Shown in pieces: positions 1 through 9,264 of a stretch of 64,000 nucleotides of DNA (position 1 is its first letter; each line of letters begins with the position of its first letter). Origin of the DNA: Xanthobacteraceae bacterium (lineage in GTDB: Bacteria; Pseudomonadota; Alphaproteobacteria; Rhizobiales; Xanthobacteraceae); contig JASHOR010000041.1 in NCBI GenBank assembly GCA_030041005.1, forward strand, positions 153,187 through 217,186, written 5' to 3'. Both the position numbers and the translations under genes were made by a program. The notes below the pieces were generated by a model that worked only from the letters and a program-made list of their open reading frames with translations, was not told where the DNA came from and made no database searches.

Positions 1-384
1 GTTGTCGTCCGTGGCGTCGATGATTGCCTGGACCGAAGCCGCCCCGGTGTCGTTTAGCCGCTCGGAAAAATCCGGTGGCACCACGATCGCAAAGCCGCAC
101 GTGCCGTGATTGATCGCGTCGATCACGTCCGCATAGCTGCTGGCATTGCGCGTAATTGAAAAATATTGCGATGCCTGGAAGTGCTTGAACAGGTCCTGGC
201 TCAACTGGCTGCCTTCGCGGTCCAAGGTGCAGACGGGCAAGTGTTTGAGATCGAGATTGACGCCGTAACCGAACAGAAACATCTGGGTGAACGGCAGTAA
301 TAGTGCGATCATCAGGCTGCGTGGATCCCGCCACACCTGCAGAACCTCTTTGACAGCGATGGCTTTGAAGCGGCGCAGGTTCAT
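1..384 (-). CDS. ABC-2 type efflux permease, N-terminal part (cut by window edge)
   Basis: Only the first 128 residues lie in the window; the gene runs off the left end. It begins MNLRRFKAIAVKEVLQVWRD, followed by a first membrane helix (about residues 25-43) and an extracytoplasmic stretch. This is the layout of YhhJ/YbhS-type ABC-2 permeases. Its ATG overlaps the stop of the upstream ATPase gene by four bases (ATGA), so it is translationally coupled as the last visible cistron of a HlyD-ATPase-ATPase-permease operon. Family assignment comes from the N-terminal motif plus context; the substrate is unknown, though small toxic organics are typical of the family. Confidence 0.85.
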   Translation of the reverse strand, partial: MNLRRFKAIAVKEVLQVWRDPRSLMIALLLPFTQMFLFGYGVNLDLKHLPVCTLDREGSQLSQDLFKHFQASQYFSITRNASSYADVIDAINHGTCGFAIVVPPDFSERLNDTGAASVQAIIDATDDN

Positions 385-1343
385 GACATGCGCCTCCGCT
401 GCGTCATGTCATTGGCGATGAGCTGTACGAATACGTCTTCGAGGGAAGGGTGGATCCGTTCCAGCCGAGATGGCCCTAAGCCCCTTTTTTTGAGAAGAGC
501 CGGCAATTCGGCGAGACTCTTGACGGTGTCGCTGACCAGAACATGCAATGCGTTGCCAAACACGGCGCAGTCGAGCACGCCGGGTGCCTTGTTCAACGCG
601 TCAAGCATGGCCCCGAGATTATGGCCCTCGATCAGCAGCAGTTCGCCGCCAAGCGCGGTGCGCTTGAGTTCATCCGGACTGCCGATAGCAATGATGCGGC
701 CCTGATTGATGAGCGCGGCGCGGTGGCAATATTCAGCCTCGTCCATATAATGGGTGGAGACCAGCACGCTGACGCCATCGGCGGCCAGTGTATGAATGAG
801 ATCCCAAAATCGGCGCCGCGACGTCGGCTCAACCCCGGAAGTCGGCTCGTCGAGAAACAGAATGGGCGGGCGATGCAGAACGGCGCAGCCAAGCGCCAGC
901 CGCTGTTGCCAGCCTCCGGCAAGCGTCGATACCAGATCCTTCTCGCGTCCATTCAGCCCCGCCATATCAATCGCGAAGCGCATCCGCTCGGGCATCTCGT
1001 TCCGAGGCACCTGGTAGATGCCGCCGAAAAACTTGAGATTCTCCGCTACGCTGAGATCGCGATAGAGCGAGAATTTTTGCGACATGTAGCCGATGTGCCG
1101 GCGCACGCGATCGGGATCGGCCGCGACGTCGATACCGGCCACCAGCACCCGGCCCGCGCTTGGTCGCAGCAGACCGCACAGAATGCGGATAATCGTCGAT
1201 TTGCCGGCGCCGTTCGGGCCGAGGAAGCCCATGATCTCGCCGCGCTCGATGCGAAAATTGACTTGATCGACCGCGACGAAGCTGCCAAAGCGTTTGACTA
1301 GGCCTTCAACGGTGATTTGCGCCGCTGCCAGATGGTTGCTCAT
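381..1343 (-). CDS. ABC transporter ATP-binding protein (second NBD of the efflux pump)
   Basis: A 320-residue cytoplasmic ATPase that would power the ABC-2 permease downstream. Walker A is GPNGAGKST (residues 42-50), the signature is LAGGWQQ (141-147, a variant of LSGGQ), Walker B is ILFLDE (161-166), and the H-loop histidine is present in STHYMDEAE (H198). A C-terminal extension of about 90 residues resembles the regulatory tail of drug-exporter ATPases. It overlaps both neighbours by four bases, so it is one cistron of the operon. Together with the preceding ATPase it corresponds to the two halves of the fused E. coli YbhF/RbbA-type protein. Confidence 0.93.
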   Translation of the reverse strand: MSNHLAAAQITVEGLVKRFGSFVAVDQVNFRIERGEIMGFLGPNGAGKSTIIRILCGLLRPSAGRVLVAGIDVAADPDRVRRHIGYMSQKFSLYRDLSVAENLKFFGGIYQVPRNEMPERMRFAIDMAGLNGREKDLVSTLAGGWQQRLALGCAVLHRPPILFLDEPTSGVEPTSRRRFWDLIHTLAADGVSVLVSTHYMDEAEYCHRAALINQGRIIAIGSPDELKRTALGGELLLIEGHNLGAMLDALNKAPGVLDCAVFGNALHVLVSDTVKSLAELPALLKKRGLGPSRLERIHPSLEDVFVQLIANDMTQRRRMS

Positions 1344-2281
1344 TGGCGCACGCCCCTGTCTTCGAGCAAGGCGACGAACACGTCTTCAATACTTGGCTCG
1401 CCGACCGCGATATCAGTAAAGGCGACGCCAGCCCGCCGCAGCGCCGCGCCAAATTCGGGAATCCGCAAGCCGGCGTCATCGACGACCGCATGAACACCAT
1501 CGCCAACCAGGATGGTGCTGCCGACACCTTGAACCGTGGCAATGATCGTTCGCGCTTTGCGCGCGTCCGGTGATGCGACGACAATCAGCGCACCCGGCAT
1601 GCGCCGTTTCAGCGCGGCCGGCGTATCGCAGTACAGCACGCGGCCGCCATGAAGGAGGGCAAGGCGATTGCAGCGCTCGGCTTCGTCAAGATAGGCCGTG
1701 CTAATTACGATGGTGACGCCTTCCTCGCGCAGCCCGTAGAGAATGCGCCAGAAATCACGACGCGATACCGGATCCACCCCCGTGGTCGGTTCGTCGAGCA
1801 AAAGGATCTGCGGCGTATGGACCAGCGCGCAGGCAAGACCAAGCTTCTGCTTCATACCGCCGGATAATTGACCGGCCAAGCGCGAACGGAACTCGCTCAT
1901 TCCCGATGCGGCGAGAAGGCGCTGCGCGCGCCGCTCGCGCTCGCGCGGCTGAATCTCAAAAAGGTCGGCGTAGAAGCGGATGTTTTCGTCAACGGTCAGG
2001 TCCTCATAAAGACCGAATCGCTGCGGCATATAACTGATGTGCTGTTTGACCCCTTCCGGATCGGCAACGACGTCGACGCCATCGATGACGATGCCCCCGC
2101 CGTCCGGCTTCATGACGCCGGCCAGCATGCGCATCGCGGCGGTTTTGCCGGCGCCGTCCGGGCCGACCAGACCGAAGATTTCGCCGCGATCCACCGCGAA
2201 ACTCAGTCCATCAACGGCAGTAACGGCACCGAACCGCTTATCCAAGCGGTCGGCTACGATGATCGGCGATGCCACGGTCAT
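1340..2281 (-). CDS. ABC transporter ATP-binding protein (first NBD of the efflux pump, H-loop altered)
   Basis: A 313-residue ABC ATPase with Walker A GPDGAGKT (40-47), signature LSGGMKQ (139-145) and Walker B ILLLDE (159-164). At the H-loop, where the partner ATPase has STHYMDEAE, this one has STAYLDEAE, so the catalytic switch histidine is alanine (A196). The pair therefore probably forms an asymmetric heterodimer with one weak nucleotide site, as seen in other split or tandem exporters; that is inference. Its start overlaps the HlyD gene by four bases and its stop overlaps the next ATPase by four. Confidence 0.92.
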   Translation of the reverse strand: MTVASPIIVADRLDKRFGAVTAVDGLSFAVDRGEIFGLVGPDGAGKTAAMRMLAGVMKPDGGGIVIDGVDVVADPEGVKQHISYMPQRFGLYEDLTVDENIRFYADLFEIQPRERERRAQRLLAASGMSEFRSRLAGQLSGGMKQKLGLACALVHTPQILLLDEPTTGVDPVSRRDFWRILYGLREEGVTIVISTAYLDEAERCNRLALLHGGRVLYCDTPAALKRRMPGALIVVASPDARKARTIIATVQGVGSTILVGDGVHAVVDDAGLRIPEFGAALRRAGVAFTDIAVGEPSIEDVFVALLEDRGVRQ

Positions 2282-3327
2282 GAGGCACCGGACGGCTCAG
2301 CCTGCAGCGTCGCATCGGCCGGCATTCCGGGCACCAGCTCATGCGACGGATTATCGAGATCGATGCGGATGCGATAGACCAACGTGACGCGTTCGGCATG
2401 AGTTTCGACGCTCTTCGGCGTGAATTCGGCGTTCGATGATATGAAGGAAACGCGCCCGGTATATTTCTTGCCGGGATAAGTGTCGGTCGTGACCGTTGCG
2501 GTCTGGCCATGGCGAACTTTGCCGATATCGGTTTCGTTGATGTAAGCGCGCAGCCAAACGTGATCGAGGTCCGCAAGCGTCACTACAGGCGTGCCCGGCA
2601 CCATGATTTCGCCAAGCTCGGCTTGCCGCACCTCGATGACGCCGGAAAACGGAGCGTAGAGGACCGTATAGCCGAGCACGATCTGCGACATTTTGAGGGT
2701 TTCTTCCGCGCTGCGAATCGATGCTGTGGCAAGTTCAACCTGTCGTTCCGCTGCTCGTTGCAAAGCCACGTCTCGCAGACGCACGGCGGTAGACTGCCGC
2801 AGCGCCGAGTAGGTCTGATCGCGCTGCTCGACCGTGCTCGAACCCTGCTTCAACAACTGTGCCGCCCGGTCGTATTCCTGTTGTCTGAATTCGAGATCAG
2901 CGGCATCGCTTTCGACGGTTTGGCTCGCGGCGGAAAGATTCTGTTGTGCGGCGGCAAGTTGGCGCTGGGCCATTTTCAACGCCGCCTCATTGATCGCCAC
3001 CTGCTGGCGGTAGTCGGAATCATCGAGACGAGCGATCAGCGTACCTTTATCGACCCACTGACCCTCGTCGAATGGCAATTCGACGACGCGCGATTGTACG
3101 GTCTTGAAGCCGAGCACGCTCTGGTGCGCTTCGATGTTGCCGGAAACCAGAATGATCGGTGCAGCGGCAGGACCAAACATCCAATTTTGTAATGGTCCAC
3201 GGCCGAAATAGCCGGCCACCGTCAAACTGGCGATCACGATGGCGGCTGTTGACCAGCCCCATTTGCGGTTGGGCGCGGCAGCTTTGATCTCGCCAAGTGC
3301 CGATCGAAGGCTTGGTGGCGCATGCAT
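2278..3327 (-). CDS. HlyD-family periplasmic adaptor (membrane fusion) protein
   Basis: A 349-residue adaptor that would link the inner-membrane ABC-2 pump to an outer-membrane channel. It has a short cytoplasmic N-terminus, one membrane anchor (about 24-42), a split biotinyl-lipoyl-like domain (from about 55 and again near 215-260), and a long alternating Ala/Gln/Glu/Leu coiled-coil hairpin between. The C-terminal beta-barrel includes the VWLRAYINETDIGKV stretch. The length matches the YbhG/YhiI type. A strong GAGGAGG site seven bases before the ATG fixes the start. It is the first cistron of the operon, and a TTGAC-N4-ATCAA site lies 112 bases upstream. Confidence 0.92.
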   Translation of the reverse strand: MHAPPSLRSALGEIKAAAPNRKWGWSTAAIVIASLTVAGYFGRGPLQNWMFGPAAAPIILVSGNIEAHQSVLGFKTVQSRVVELPFDEGQWVDKGTLIARLDDSDYRQQVAINEAALKMAQRQLAAAQQNLSAASQTVESDAADLEFRQQEYDRAAQLLKQGSSTVEQRDQTYSALRQSTAVRLRDVALQRAAERQVELATASIRSAEETLKMSQIVLGYTVLYAPFSGVIEVRQAELGEIMVPGTPVVTLADLDHVWLRAYINETDIGKVRHGQTATVTTDTYPGKKYTGRVSFISSNAEFTPKSVETHAERVTLVYRIRIDLDNPSHELVPGMPADATLQAEPSGAS

Positions 3328-3761
3328 CGCATGGCCTCCTCTGTATTTTCCCAGCTTTTATGCCTGTCCCGACGCCGCCAATCTTTGATCCAAGTCAGAT
3401 TTCCGGCAGGTAACAAGCCGTCGGCGGTTTGACCGAAGTTGACGCAGATCAAAGCCGGCAGAGCCGTCAGGACTTAAATTTTTTATTAAATTGTTTCGGA
3501 GACTCGATGCGCAGCGCGCACCTTTTGATGCTGGTCGATGCTTTAAGGCCCCGTTTGAAGGCCGGTTTCGATTACATTGCTGGTCAATGGCACGCCGCGA
3601 ACGCTGCGTACCGAATCGCACATGACGGCCGGCCGCAGAAAACGCCAACAAGCTGCCGCTGTTCGAAGCCCTCACGCGACGGACGATCCTGAAGGCCGCG
3701 GTAAGCCGAATTAGCTTTTAATCGCCGTGACAACCGAAGGCGCATTGCGGCGGCGACACGA
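3328..3761. other. Intergenic stretch between phosphoketolase and efflux operon
   Basis: This 434-base gap holds the leader of the HlyD operon with a FixK-type site at 3439-3452 and an AT-rich run near 3475-3500. Short open frames exist on both strands, but none has a good ribosome site or a recognisable product. I see no convincing gene. Confidence 0.5.
3439..3452 (-). promoter_or_regulatory. FixK/FNR-type site TTGACGCAGATCAA
   Basis: The half-sites TTGAC and ATCAA are separated by four bases, fitting the FNR/FixK consensus TTGAT-N4-ATCAA with one T-to-C change. If activation is from -41.5, transcription would start near 3404 and give a leader of about 77 bases for the HlyD efflux operon. 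Confidence 0.65.
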
Positions 3762-6164
3762 TCATGTGCCTCGGCCCGACTCAAGAGACGCCCACCGCCA
3801 ATCTTTAACTTCCGGCATGTCCTCACCATGCTGCCGAATATAGCTTTTATGCTCGATCAACTTGTCCCGCAGCGTTTGCTTGGCGTAAGCAGCGAGATAG
3901 CCCAGCTTCGGCACGCGATCGATCACATCGGAAGCGAGATGAAAGCGATCCAGATCGTTGCGTACGACCATATCGAAGGGCGTCGTCGTGGTGCCTTCTT
4001 CCTTGTAACCGCGCACATGGATGTTGCCATGATTGGTTCGCCGATATGTCAGGCGATGGATCAGCCACGGATAGCCGTGATGAGCGAAAATGACCGGCTT
4101 GTCCGTGGTGAATAGCGCGTCGAAGTCGTGATCAGTCAGCCCGTGGGGATGCTCTTCATGCGGCTGCAGCGTCATCAGATCAACCACGTTAACCACCCGA
4201 ATCTTCAGATCGGGGATATGACGACGAAGCAGGTCGACAGCCGCGAGCGTTTCAAGCGTCGGTACGTCCCCGGCGCAAGCCATTACCACGTCCGGCTCTG
4301 CCCCGCGGTCGTTGCTAGCCCATTCCCAGATGCCGACACCCGCGGTGCAGTGTTTTACCGCCTGATCCATCGTGAGCCATTGCGGCGCCGGCTGTTTTCC
4401 GGCAACGATGACGTTGATGCGGTTCCAGCTACGCAAACAGTGATCGGTGACGAACAAGAGGCAATTGGCATCGGGCGGAAGATAGACCCGCACAATCTCC
4501 GCTTTCTTGTTACACACGTAATCGATGAATCCGGGATCCTGATGGCTAAATCCGTTGTGGTCCTGCCGCCATACATGCGAGGTCAGCAAATAGTTGAGCG
4601 AAGCGATCGGTCGGCGCCACTGGATTTCGTTGCAAACCTTGAGCCATTTGGCGTGCTGATTGAACATCGAGTCGACAATGTGGATGAAGGCCTCGTAGCA
4701 GTTGAATAGGCCGTGCCGCCCGGTGAGCAGATAGCCTTCAAGCCAACCCTGACAGGTGTGCTCGGACAGTATCTCCATCACCCGTCCCTCGGGCGCCAGA
4801 TGATCATCGTAGGGAAGACGCTCCGCATCCCAGGCGCGATCTGTCGCTGCAAACACATGCGAGAGGCGGTTCGACGCAGTTTCGTCTGGGCCAAAAAGGC
4901 GAAAATTACGTTTCAATGCGCTCATCCGCAGCGTATCGCGGAGGAATTCCGCCATCACGGCTGTTGATTCCGCATCGCACTCTCCCGGCGCATCAATTTT
5001 GACTGCGTAATCGGTGATGTCGGGTAGATCGAGTTCGCGCTTAAGGAGGCCGCCATTGGCTTGGGGGTTTGCACTCATCCGGCGATTGCCTCGCGGTGCG
5101 AGCGCGGCGATCTCGGCACGCAACGTTCCGTTCGCGTCAAACAGCTCCTCCGGCCGGTAACTCTTCATCCAGCTTTCAAGCAGCTTGATGTGCTGTGGCT
5201 TAGTGGCCATGTCCACGACAGGCACTTGGTGGGATCGCCAGAAGCCCTCTGTCTTCAGTCCGTCCACTTCCTTGGGACCGGTCCAGCCCTTAGGGGTTTT
5301 GAGGATGATCATCGGCCAGCGTGGCCGGCCCCTGCTTCGCCCGTCGCGCGCCGCCACCTGGATCGACCGGATTTGGTCGAATACCGCGTCCAGTGTGCCG
5401 GCCATGAGTTGATGCATGAGTTCCGGCTCATCCCCCTCCACGATGTACGGATCATGGCCGTAGCCGATAAAGAGATCGTATAGTTCCTCAGACTCGATAC
5501 GGGCGAGAATTGTCGGATTAGCGATTTTGTACCCGTTGAGATGCAGAATAGGTAGCACGGCGCCATCCGTAACCGGGTTTAGAAATTTGTTGGAATGCCA
5601 GGATGTCGCCAGCGGCCCCGTTTCGGATTCGCCGTCACCAACGACGCATGCAGCGATAAGGTCGGGATTGTCAAATACAGCGCCATAGGCATGTGACAGC
5701 GAATAGCCAAGCTCACCGCCCTCATTTATAGACCCTGGTGTTTCGGGAGCGGCGTGGCTCGGTATACCGCCAGGAAAACTGAATTGTTTGAACAGCCGCT
5801 GCATGCCGACCGCATTTTGCGGAATGTGCGGATAGACTTCCGAGTATGTGCCCTCCAACCAGGTGTTGGCGACCAGACCGGGACCGCCGTGGCCCGGACC
5901 TGCGATGTAGATGACGTCAAGATCACGATTCCTGATCACGCGGTTCAAATGAACATAGATGAAATTGAGACCGGGCGTCGTACCCCAGTGCCCAAGCAGC
6001 CTTGGCTTTATATGGCAAAGCTCAAGCGGCGCTTTCAGCAACGGATTGTCGCTGAGGTATATCTCTCCGACGGAAAGGTAGTTTGCGGCTCGCCACCAGG
6101 CATTCACAAGACGGAGTTCCTGGTCGGCAAGCGGCTTGGCTTTGGGATCGACAGTTCTATGCAT
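3762..6164 (-). CDS. xfp: Xylulose-5-phosphate/fructose-6-phosphate phosphoketolase
   Basis: An 800-residue ThDP enzyme that cleaves xylulose 5-phosphate or fructose 6-phosphate with phosphate to acetyl phosphate plus a shorter sugar phosphate. This gives acetyl phosphate without oxidation or CO2 loss. Family hallmarks are visible: [11 protein letters not shown] around residues 58-68, GPGHGGPGL (89-97), and the ThDP/Mg site [10 protein letters not shown] (176-185). The length equals the usual 790-800. The start has AGGA upstream. It is monocistronic or leads a group with ChaB upstream on the same strand. An acetate kinase, the usual partner for acetyl phosphate, survives here only as a fragment (7550-7833). 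I found no FixK-type site in its leader. Confidence 0.97.
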   Translation of the reverse strand: MHRTVDPKAKPLADQELRLVNAWWRAANYLSVGEIYLSDNPLLKAPLELCHIKPRLLGHWGTTPGLNFIYVHLNRVIRNRDLDVIYIAGPGHGGPGLVANTWLEGTYSEVYPHIPQNAVGMQRLFKQFSFPGGIPSHAAPETPGSINEGGELGYSLSHAYGAVFDNPDLIAACVVGDGESETGPLATSWHSNKFLNPVTDGAVLPILHLNGYKIANPTILARIESEELYDLFIGYGHDPYIVEGDEPELMHQLMAGTLDAVFDQIRSIQVAARDGRSRGRPRWPMIILKTPKGWTGPKEVDGLKTEGFWRSHQVPVVDMATKPQHIKLLESWMKSYRPEELFDANGTLRAEIAALAPRGNRRMSANPQANGGLLKRELDLPDITDYAVKIDAPGECDAESTAVMAEFLRDTLRMSALKRNFRLFGPDETASNRLSHVFAATDRAWDAERLPYDDHLAPEGRVMEILSEHTCQGWLEGYLLTGRHGLFNCYEAFIHIVDSMFNQHAKWLKVCNEIQWRRPIASLNYLLTSHVWRQDHNGFSHQDPGFIDYVCNKKAEIVRVYLPPDANCLLFVTDHCLRSWNRINVIVAGKQPAPQWLTMDQAVKHCTAGVGIWEWASNDRGAEPDVVMACAGDVPTLETLAAVDLLRRHIPDLKIRVVNVVDLMTLQPHEEHPHGLTDHDFDALFTTDKPVIFAHHGYPWLIHRLTYRRTNHGNIHVRGYKEEGTTTTPFDMVVRNDLDRFHLASDVIDRVPKLGYLAAYAKQTLRDKLIEHKSYIRQHGEDMPEVKDWRWASLESGRGT

Positions 6165-6385
6165 ATTCTGGTCCTATATTTCGTTATAGCGCCATCTTGT
6201 CCTGAGGCTTCTTTGGCTGGGTTGGCCCATTTCGAACTCATGATCGCGCGCCAATTGTGGAACGCTGCAAATTGCCGATTGTTTCACGGAAAATAATTAT
6301 GAGAGAGCCAACGATCGTCACTCTGTCGCAAATCCGCGAATGATCAGAGTCGGACCTTTTGTTGCTCAAACCGGGCCGTTGCACT

Positions 6386-6604
6386 TCAAGCGCGCGCCGC
6401 GCGCTGCACCCAGGTCGATCCAACCTTCTGATACGTCCGCTTGACCGCGGCCCAGGCGATGCGATGCGCTCGCTCCTGCTGTCGGGCTTCGTCGGCATGT
6501 ACAGCATAGGCCTGATTAAACACCTCGCGATAGATGTCCTGAGCGTGATCAGGCAGATGAGCCTTCACTGATTGCGGCAAATCCAGGTTTGTCCAGTACG
6601 GCAT
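6386..6604 (-). CDS. chaB: ChaB family small protein
   Basis: A 72-residue protein starting MPYWTNLDLPQSVKAHLP and containing DHAQDIYREVFNQAY and HRIAWAAVKRTYQK, the conserved blocks of the ChaB family. E. coli ChaB was named a regulator of the ChaA cation antiporter, but its biochemical role is poorly defined. No chaA is visible here. It lies 221 bases upstream of phosphoketolase on the same strand and may be part of the same stress group. Confidence 0.88.
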   Translation of the reverse strand: MPYWTNLDLPQSVKAHLPDHAQDIYREVFNQAYAVHADEARQQERAHRIAWAAVKRTYQKVGSTWVQRAARA

Positions 6605-7177
6605 GGCATCACTCCCGGTGAGTCTTGCTGCTACCGCTTTTTTGCTCCCGTTCCTTTGATTTTCCTCAAACGCTTCGCGGCGCGACCCGGTCCAACCTCA
6701 GGACTGCCCTTAGGGACAACGCCCGGCTTTCCCGCACCTCCTCGGGCGCGTATTAGCGAGCCGTTGGTTCTGAGAATAGGGCCATGGCAGGTCACCGATA
6801 TCAGCCGCGGCGCAGTGCGGTGCCAACCGTCGCTTGGTCGGGATCGGACTGGGTCGCTTACCTGCCCATCATCCTCGGCCACCATGAACACCGCCGCAGC
6901 GTTTGACAGCGAGTCGGTCCACAATCAATTACCTCACAAGGGCGCCCGTCTTACCTCGGTTTGATTCGACGATCATTGAAGCGCTGTAGAAATCGCCAGC
7001 ACATCGCCAAAATGCGGCACAGCGCACGTGACCCATTCCCGGCGGTTGCGACCCCGCCTTTAGTCGATCGGTTATGGTCGAAAATCCCGGCTTGCGGTGC
7101 GTTGCGTGCGCAGCCGCGTTCACGAGGCACACCGTCGCCGAACGACATTCAAAAATAACGGCACTCCTGTACCAAGT
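6605..7177. other. Stretch with one weak candidate gene
   Basis: Between ChaB and the AT-rich small gene lie 573 bases. The best candidate is a minus-strand frame, 6631-6885, starting MVAEDDGQV. It would give an 84-residue, very basic protein ending RLRKIKGTGAKKR, and it stops 26 bases before chaB. It has no recognisable domain, so I do not call it a gene with confidence. Nothing else stands out. Confidence 0.3.
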
Positions 7178-7471
7178 TTAAAATTTCGTGCCGAATCTTG
7201 CTCTTAAAAGGTGCTTAGCGTTGAAGGGATGATCGACGCCTCTTGAACATACCATACGACCGAAAATATGCACAAAGGCATCTATTAGATTTTTGAGATC
7301 TGTCGGCGTCATCCACGTCTTTTCTGCGCTCTGATAAATCCACTCTAATATTTTGGCTGAGTTATCTATTTCCCACAGCGGGATTTCGTAATCTGGCAAG
7401 TCGCTTTTAAACGTGAGAAATCCTGCTTCTGTGTCAAGTTGCCATCTGCCAAACTTTATTTTCTTTGTCAT
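7178..7471 (-). CDS. Small AT-rich gene of unknown function
   Basis: This encodes 97 residues from the ATG at 7471 (MTKKIKFGRWQLDTEAGFL...). AGGTG sits seven bases upstream. The frame extends further 5', but those extra codons belong to the acetate kinase remnant, so the internal start is preferred. The base composition is clearly more AT-rich than the flanks (by eye about 40-45% GC against over 60%), which suggests recent transfer. The residues are mixed hydrophobic and charged, with Trp in several places, no membrane helix and no motif I recognise. It directly follows the broken ackA and may have arrived with the event that broke it. Confidence 0.6.
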   Translation of the reverse strand: MTKKIKFGRWQLDTEAGFLTFKSDLPDYEIPLWEIDNSAKILEWIYQSAEKTWMTPTDLKNLIDAFVHIFGRMVCSRGVDHPFNAKHLLRARFGTKF

Positions 7472-7549
7472 CGTAACACCTACGCTTTTACGGAGGACAA
7501 ATGTCGGCGATAAATGCCGATGTCTGCAACTGGATGGATCGTGCCGTCT

Positions 7550-7833
7550 CGGCATCCAGAAGCTTTCGGTATGACGCGCGAATATCAGATTCTCGTGGTC
7601 TGGATGACCCGGGCTGACACGCACGACCCTTCATTCGAGATGCGCGGGTTGGCAGCCATGTTGAGTGCCGCATTCAGCTCAACTCCAATCCAGCGGGCAT
7701 CGTTACACACACGGGCGCGGACTTGAGCCGCGTACTCGCCGATACCGCTGGTGAAGACCACGGCATTTAACCCACCAAGGGCGTCGGCGAGCGAACCATT
7801 TTCACGGCCAATCCGATAAGGCTGTCCTGTGAG
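7550..7833 (-). pseudogene. ackA: Acetate kinase, C-terminal remnant with frameshift
   Basis: Reading the minus strand from about 7830 gives YRIGRENGSLADALGGLNAV followed by VFTSGIGEYAAQVRARV. This is the conserved acetate kinase region around the hinge (family form: YRIGRELGSLAAALGG...VFTAGIGEN). Near 7620 the frame shifts; in the new frame PDHENLIFARHT matches the family's C-terminal PT(D/N)EELVIARHT. Only about 90 of some 400 residues remain, and no intact N-terminal part is visible in 7840-8017. It was presumably the partner of phosphoketolase in converting acetyl phosphate to acetate plus ATP. Confidence 0.85.
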
Positions 7834-8017
7834 GCGCTACTGCCGTACGTACCGGCTGCCAGGGCATGGCACGCGTATATCAGCCCCTCATATTCTGAGT
7901 GCAAGTGTGATTCGACCGCGATCAAACCTTCTCAGTCCGTGCCAGGCGGCACCGTTACGTTACGAACTGCCCTGTTAAGACGGTATTCGTGCCACACGAT
8001 CCGGAAGGAAGCTCGCG

Positions 8018-8539
8018 TTAAAGCTTGAGCTGCACTGCGCAAATATATGACGCATCCGGAACCTTTCTGATCTCGAATCCAAGCTCCTTGCACATGTCGA
8101 TCATCGTCGTGTTTCCGTGCAAAACCTGTCCATCGATTGAGCGGAGGCCTTTTGCGCGACCGTAACTGATGATCATCTGCATCAGTTGCCATCCCAAGCC
8201 GTGGGTCTTCAGATCGGAGCGGACGATAATCGCGAATTCGGCCGAAATATTATCCGCATTGTCATGCAAGCGCGCGACGCCGAGCATCTCGCCCGTCGCC
8301 TCATCCAAGGCGATGAAGGCCATGGCTTTTGCATAGTCGATATGCGTAAACTTGGCGAGAAAGGCATGGCCAAACTCCTTCACCGCACCAAAGAAGCGCA
8401 GCCGCACATCCTCCGACGTTAGCTTCGCAAGGAACGGTGCGTACAGGGATTCGTCGTCCGGACGGATCGGCCGGATATAAACTGCCCTGTTATCCGACAG
8501 CGCGATATGGCGTTCCCACTCGTTTAGGTCGATCGGCAT
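8018..8539 (-). CDS. GNAT-family N-acetyltransferase
   Basis: A 173-residue GNAT domain protein. The acetyl-CoA loop appears as K-T-H-G-L-G-W-Q-L (near residue 115), preceded by the beta-4 strand AEFAIIVRSDL. The N-terminal RPIRPDDESLYAPFLAKL is typical of the GNAT domain found in protein lysine acetyltransferases of the Pat type, where it is fused to an acyl-CoA synthetase-like part. Here it stands alone. It may acetylate proteins such as acyl-CoA synthetases, but that is inference. It follows doxX on the same strand after 102 bases and may share its FixK-type promoter. Confidence 0.85.
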   Translation of the reverse strand: MPIDLNEWERHIALSDNRAVYIRPIRPDDESLYAPFLAKLTSEDVRLRFFGAVKEFGHAFLAKFTHIDYAKAMAFIALDEATGEMLGVARLHDNADNISAEFAIIVRSDLKTHGLGWQLMQMIISYGRAKGLRSIDGQVLHGNTTMIDMCKELGFEIRKVPDASYICAVQLKL

Positions 8540-8641
8540 AGCTGCGTTCCTACGCCAGGCGCCGTTGGCTACCGAGCCCGATGCGGTTGGCCGGGTTATC
8601 CCCCTGCCGACCGCATCCGCCCGTTCGCATTTTCACGCCGC

Positions 8642-9124
8642 TTATCCGACCAGCGGCCGAAGCACGGGATACTCATCGGACAAGTGCATTCGATCGAGCA
8701 AACCGTCGAGACCCCAAACATGGCCAGCGCGGTGCGCGATCAAATAGACGATCACGGTGGTATAGACGAGGTGGTAGTCGATGAGGAAATTGATGTTCTC
8801 CTCAATGTACGGAAACTTCATGTGGGCGAAATAGTAGGTGACCATCAGCAGGATGCCGAACGGACCGCTGACGCGTACGAGCAGCCCTGAGATAAGCGAT
8901 AGGCCGATCAGCAGATGGCCCCACTTCACTAGAAAGTCGGTGAACGGCAGCACCGCAGGCTGCGCGAATACTGAAAAGAACGCGTGAAACGTTACGACGT
9001 GGTTGAGGAAGCCCGCGGTGTCGAAGTTTTCCAAAATCTGCCAGGCGCCGGCGTAGAGGAACGTCCAGCCAATCAAGATACGTAGGACAAAAATGACGCC
9101 GCGGTCGAGATTGGATTCAGTCAT
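8642..9124 (-). CDS. DoxX-family membrane protein
   Basis: 160 residues from the ATG at 9124, which has GGAGGG seven bases upstream; the longer frame is not needed. Four hydrophobic helices (about 10-28, 57-80, 87-107, 123-145) fit the DoxX family. Members include the small subunit of thiosulfate:quinone oxidoreductase and other quinone-linked membrane proteins; the exact reaction is not predictable. A FixK-type site 57 bases upstream suggests induction at low oxygen, consistent with a role in electron flow or membrane redox balance. Confidence 0.85.
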   Translation of the reverse strand: MTESNLDRGVIFVLRILIGWTFLYAGAWQILENFDTAGFLNHVVTFHAFFSVFAQPAVLPFTDFLVKWGHLLIGLSLISGLLVRVSGPFGILLMVTYYFAHMKFPYIEENINFLIDYHLVYTTVIVYLIAHRAGHVWGLDGLLDRMHLSDEYPVLRPLVG

Positions 9125-9180
9125 GGCACCCTCCATCGTTGCGATAATTCGAAAAATCACGTCGACAGATGCAAGCGGCA

Positions 9181-9194
9181 TTGATTCAGCTCAA
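9181..9194 (-). promoter_or_regulatory. FixK/FNR-type site TTGATTCAGCTCAA
   Basis: The left half-site TTGAT is perfect; the right is CTCAA (one mismatch to ATCAA). Its centre lies about 63 bases before the DoxX start, leaving a leader of about 22 bases if activation is from -41.5. Confidence 0.6.
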
Positions 9195-9264
9195 ATTTAT
9201 TCCGTCATACGGGGATTGCCGCCTTGCGGAGTGCGATGACGGGAGCAGACGCGGAAAATCGCAT

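Noticed and set aside
6165..6385. Search for a FixK-type site before phosphoketolase
   Set aside because: A TTG...CAA pair near 6255-6270 has the wrong spacing (10 instead of 8), so it is not counted.
7472..7624. 5' extension of the AT-rich small gene
   Set aside because: These codons translate to the acetate kinase C-terminal motif, so they belong to the remnant; the ribosome site lies before ATG 7471.
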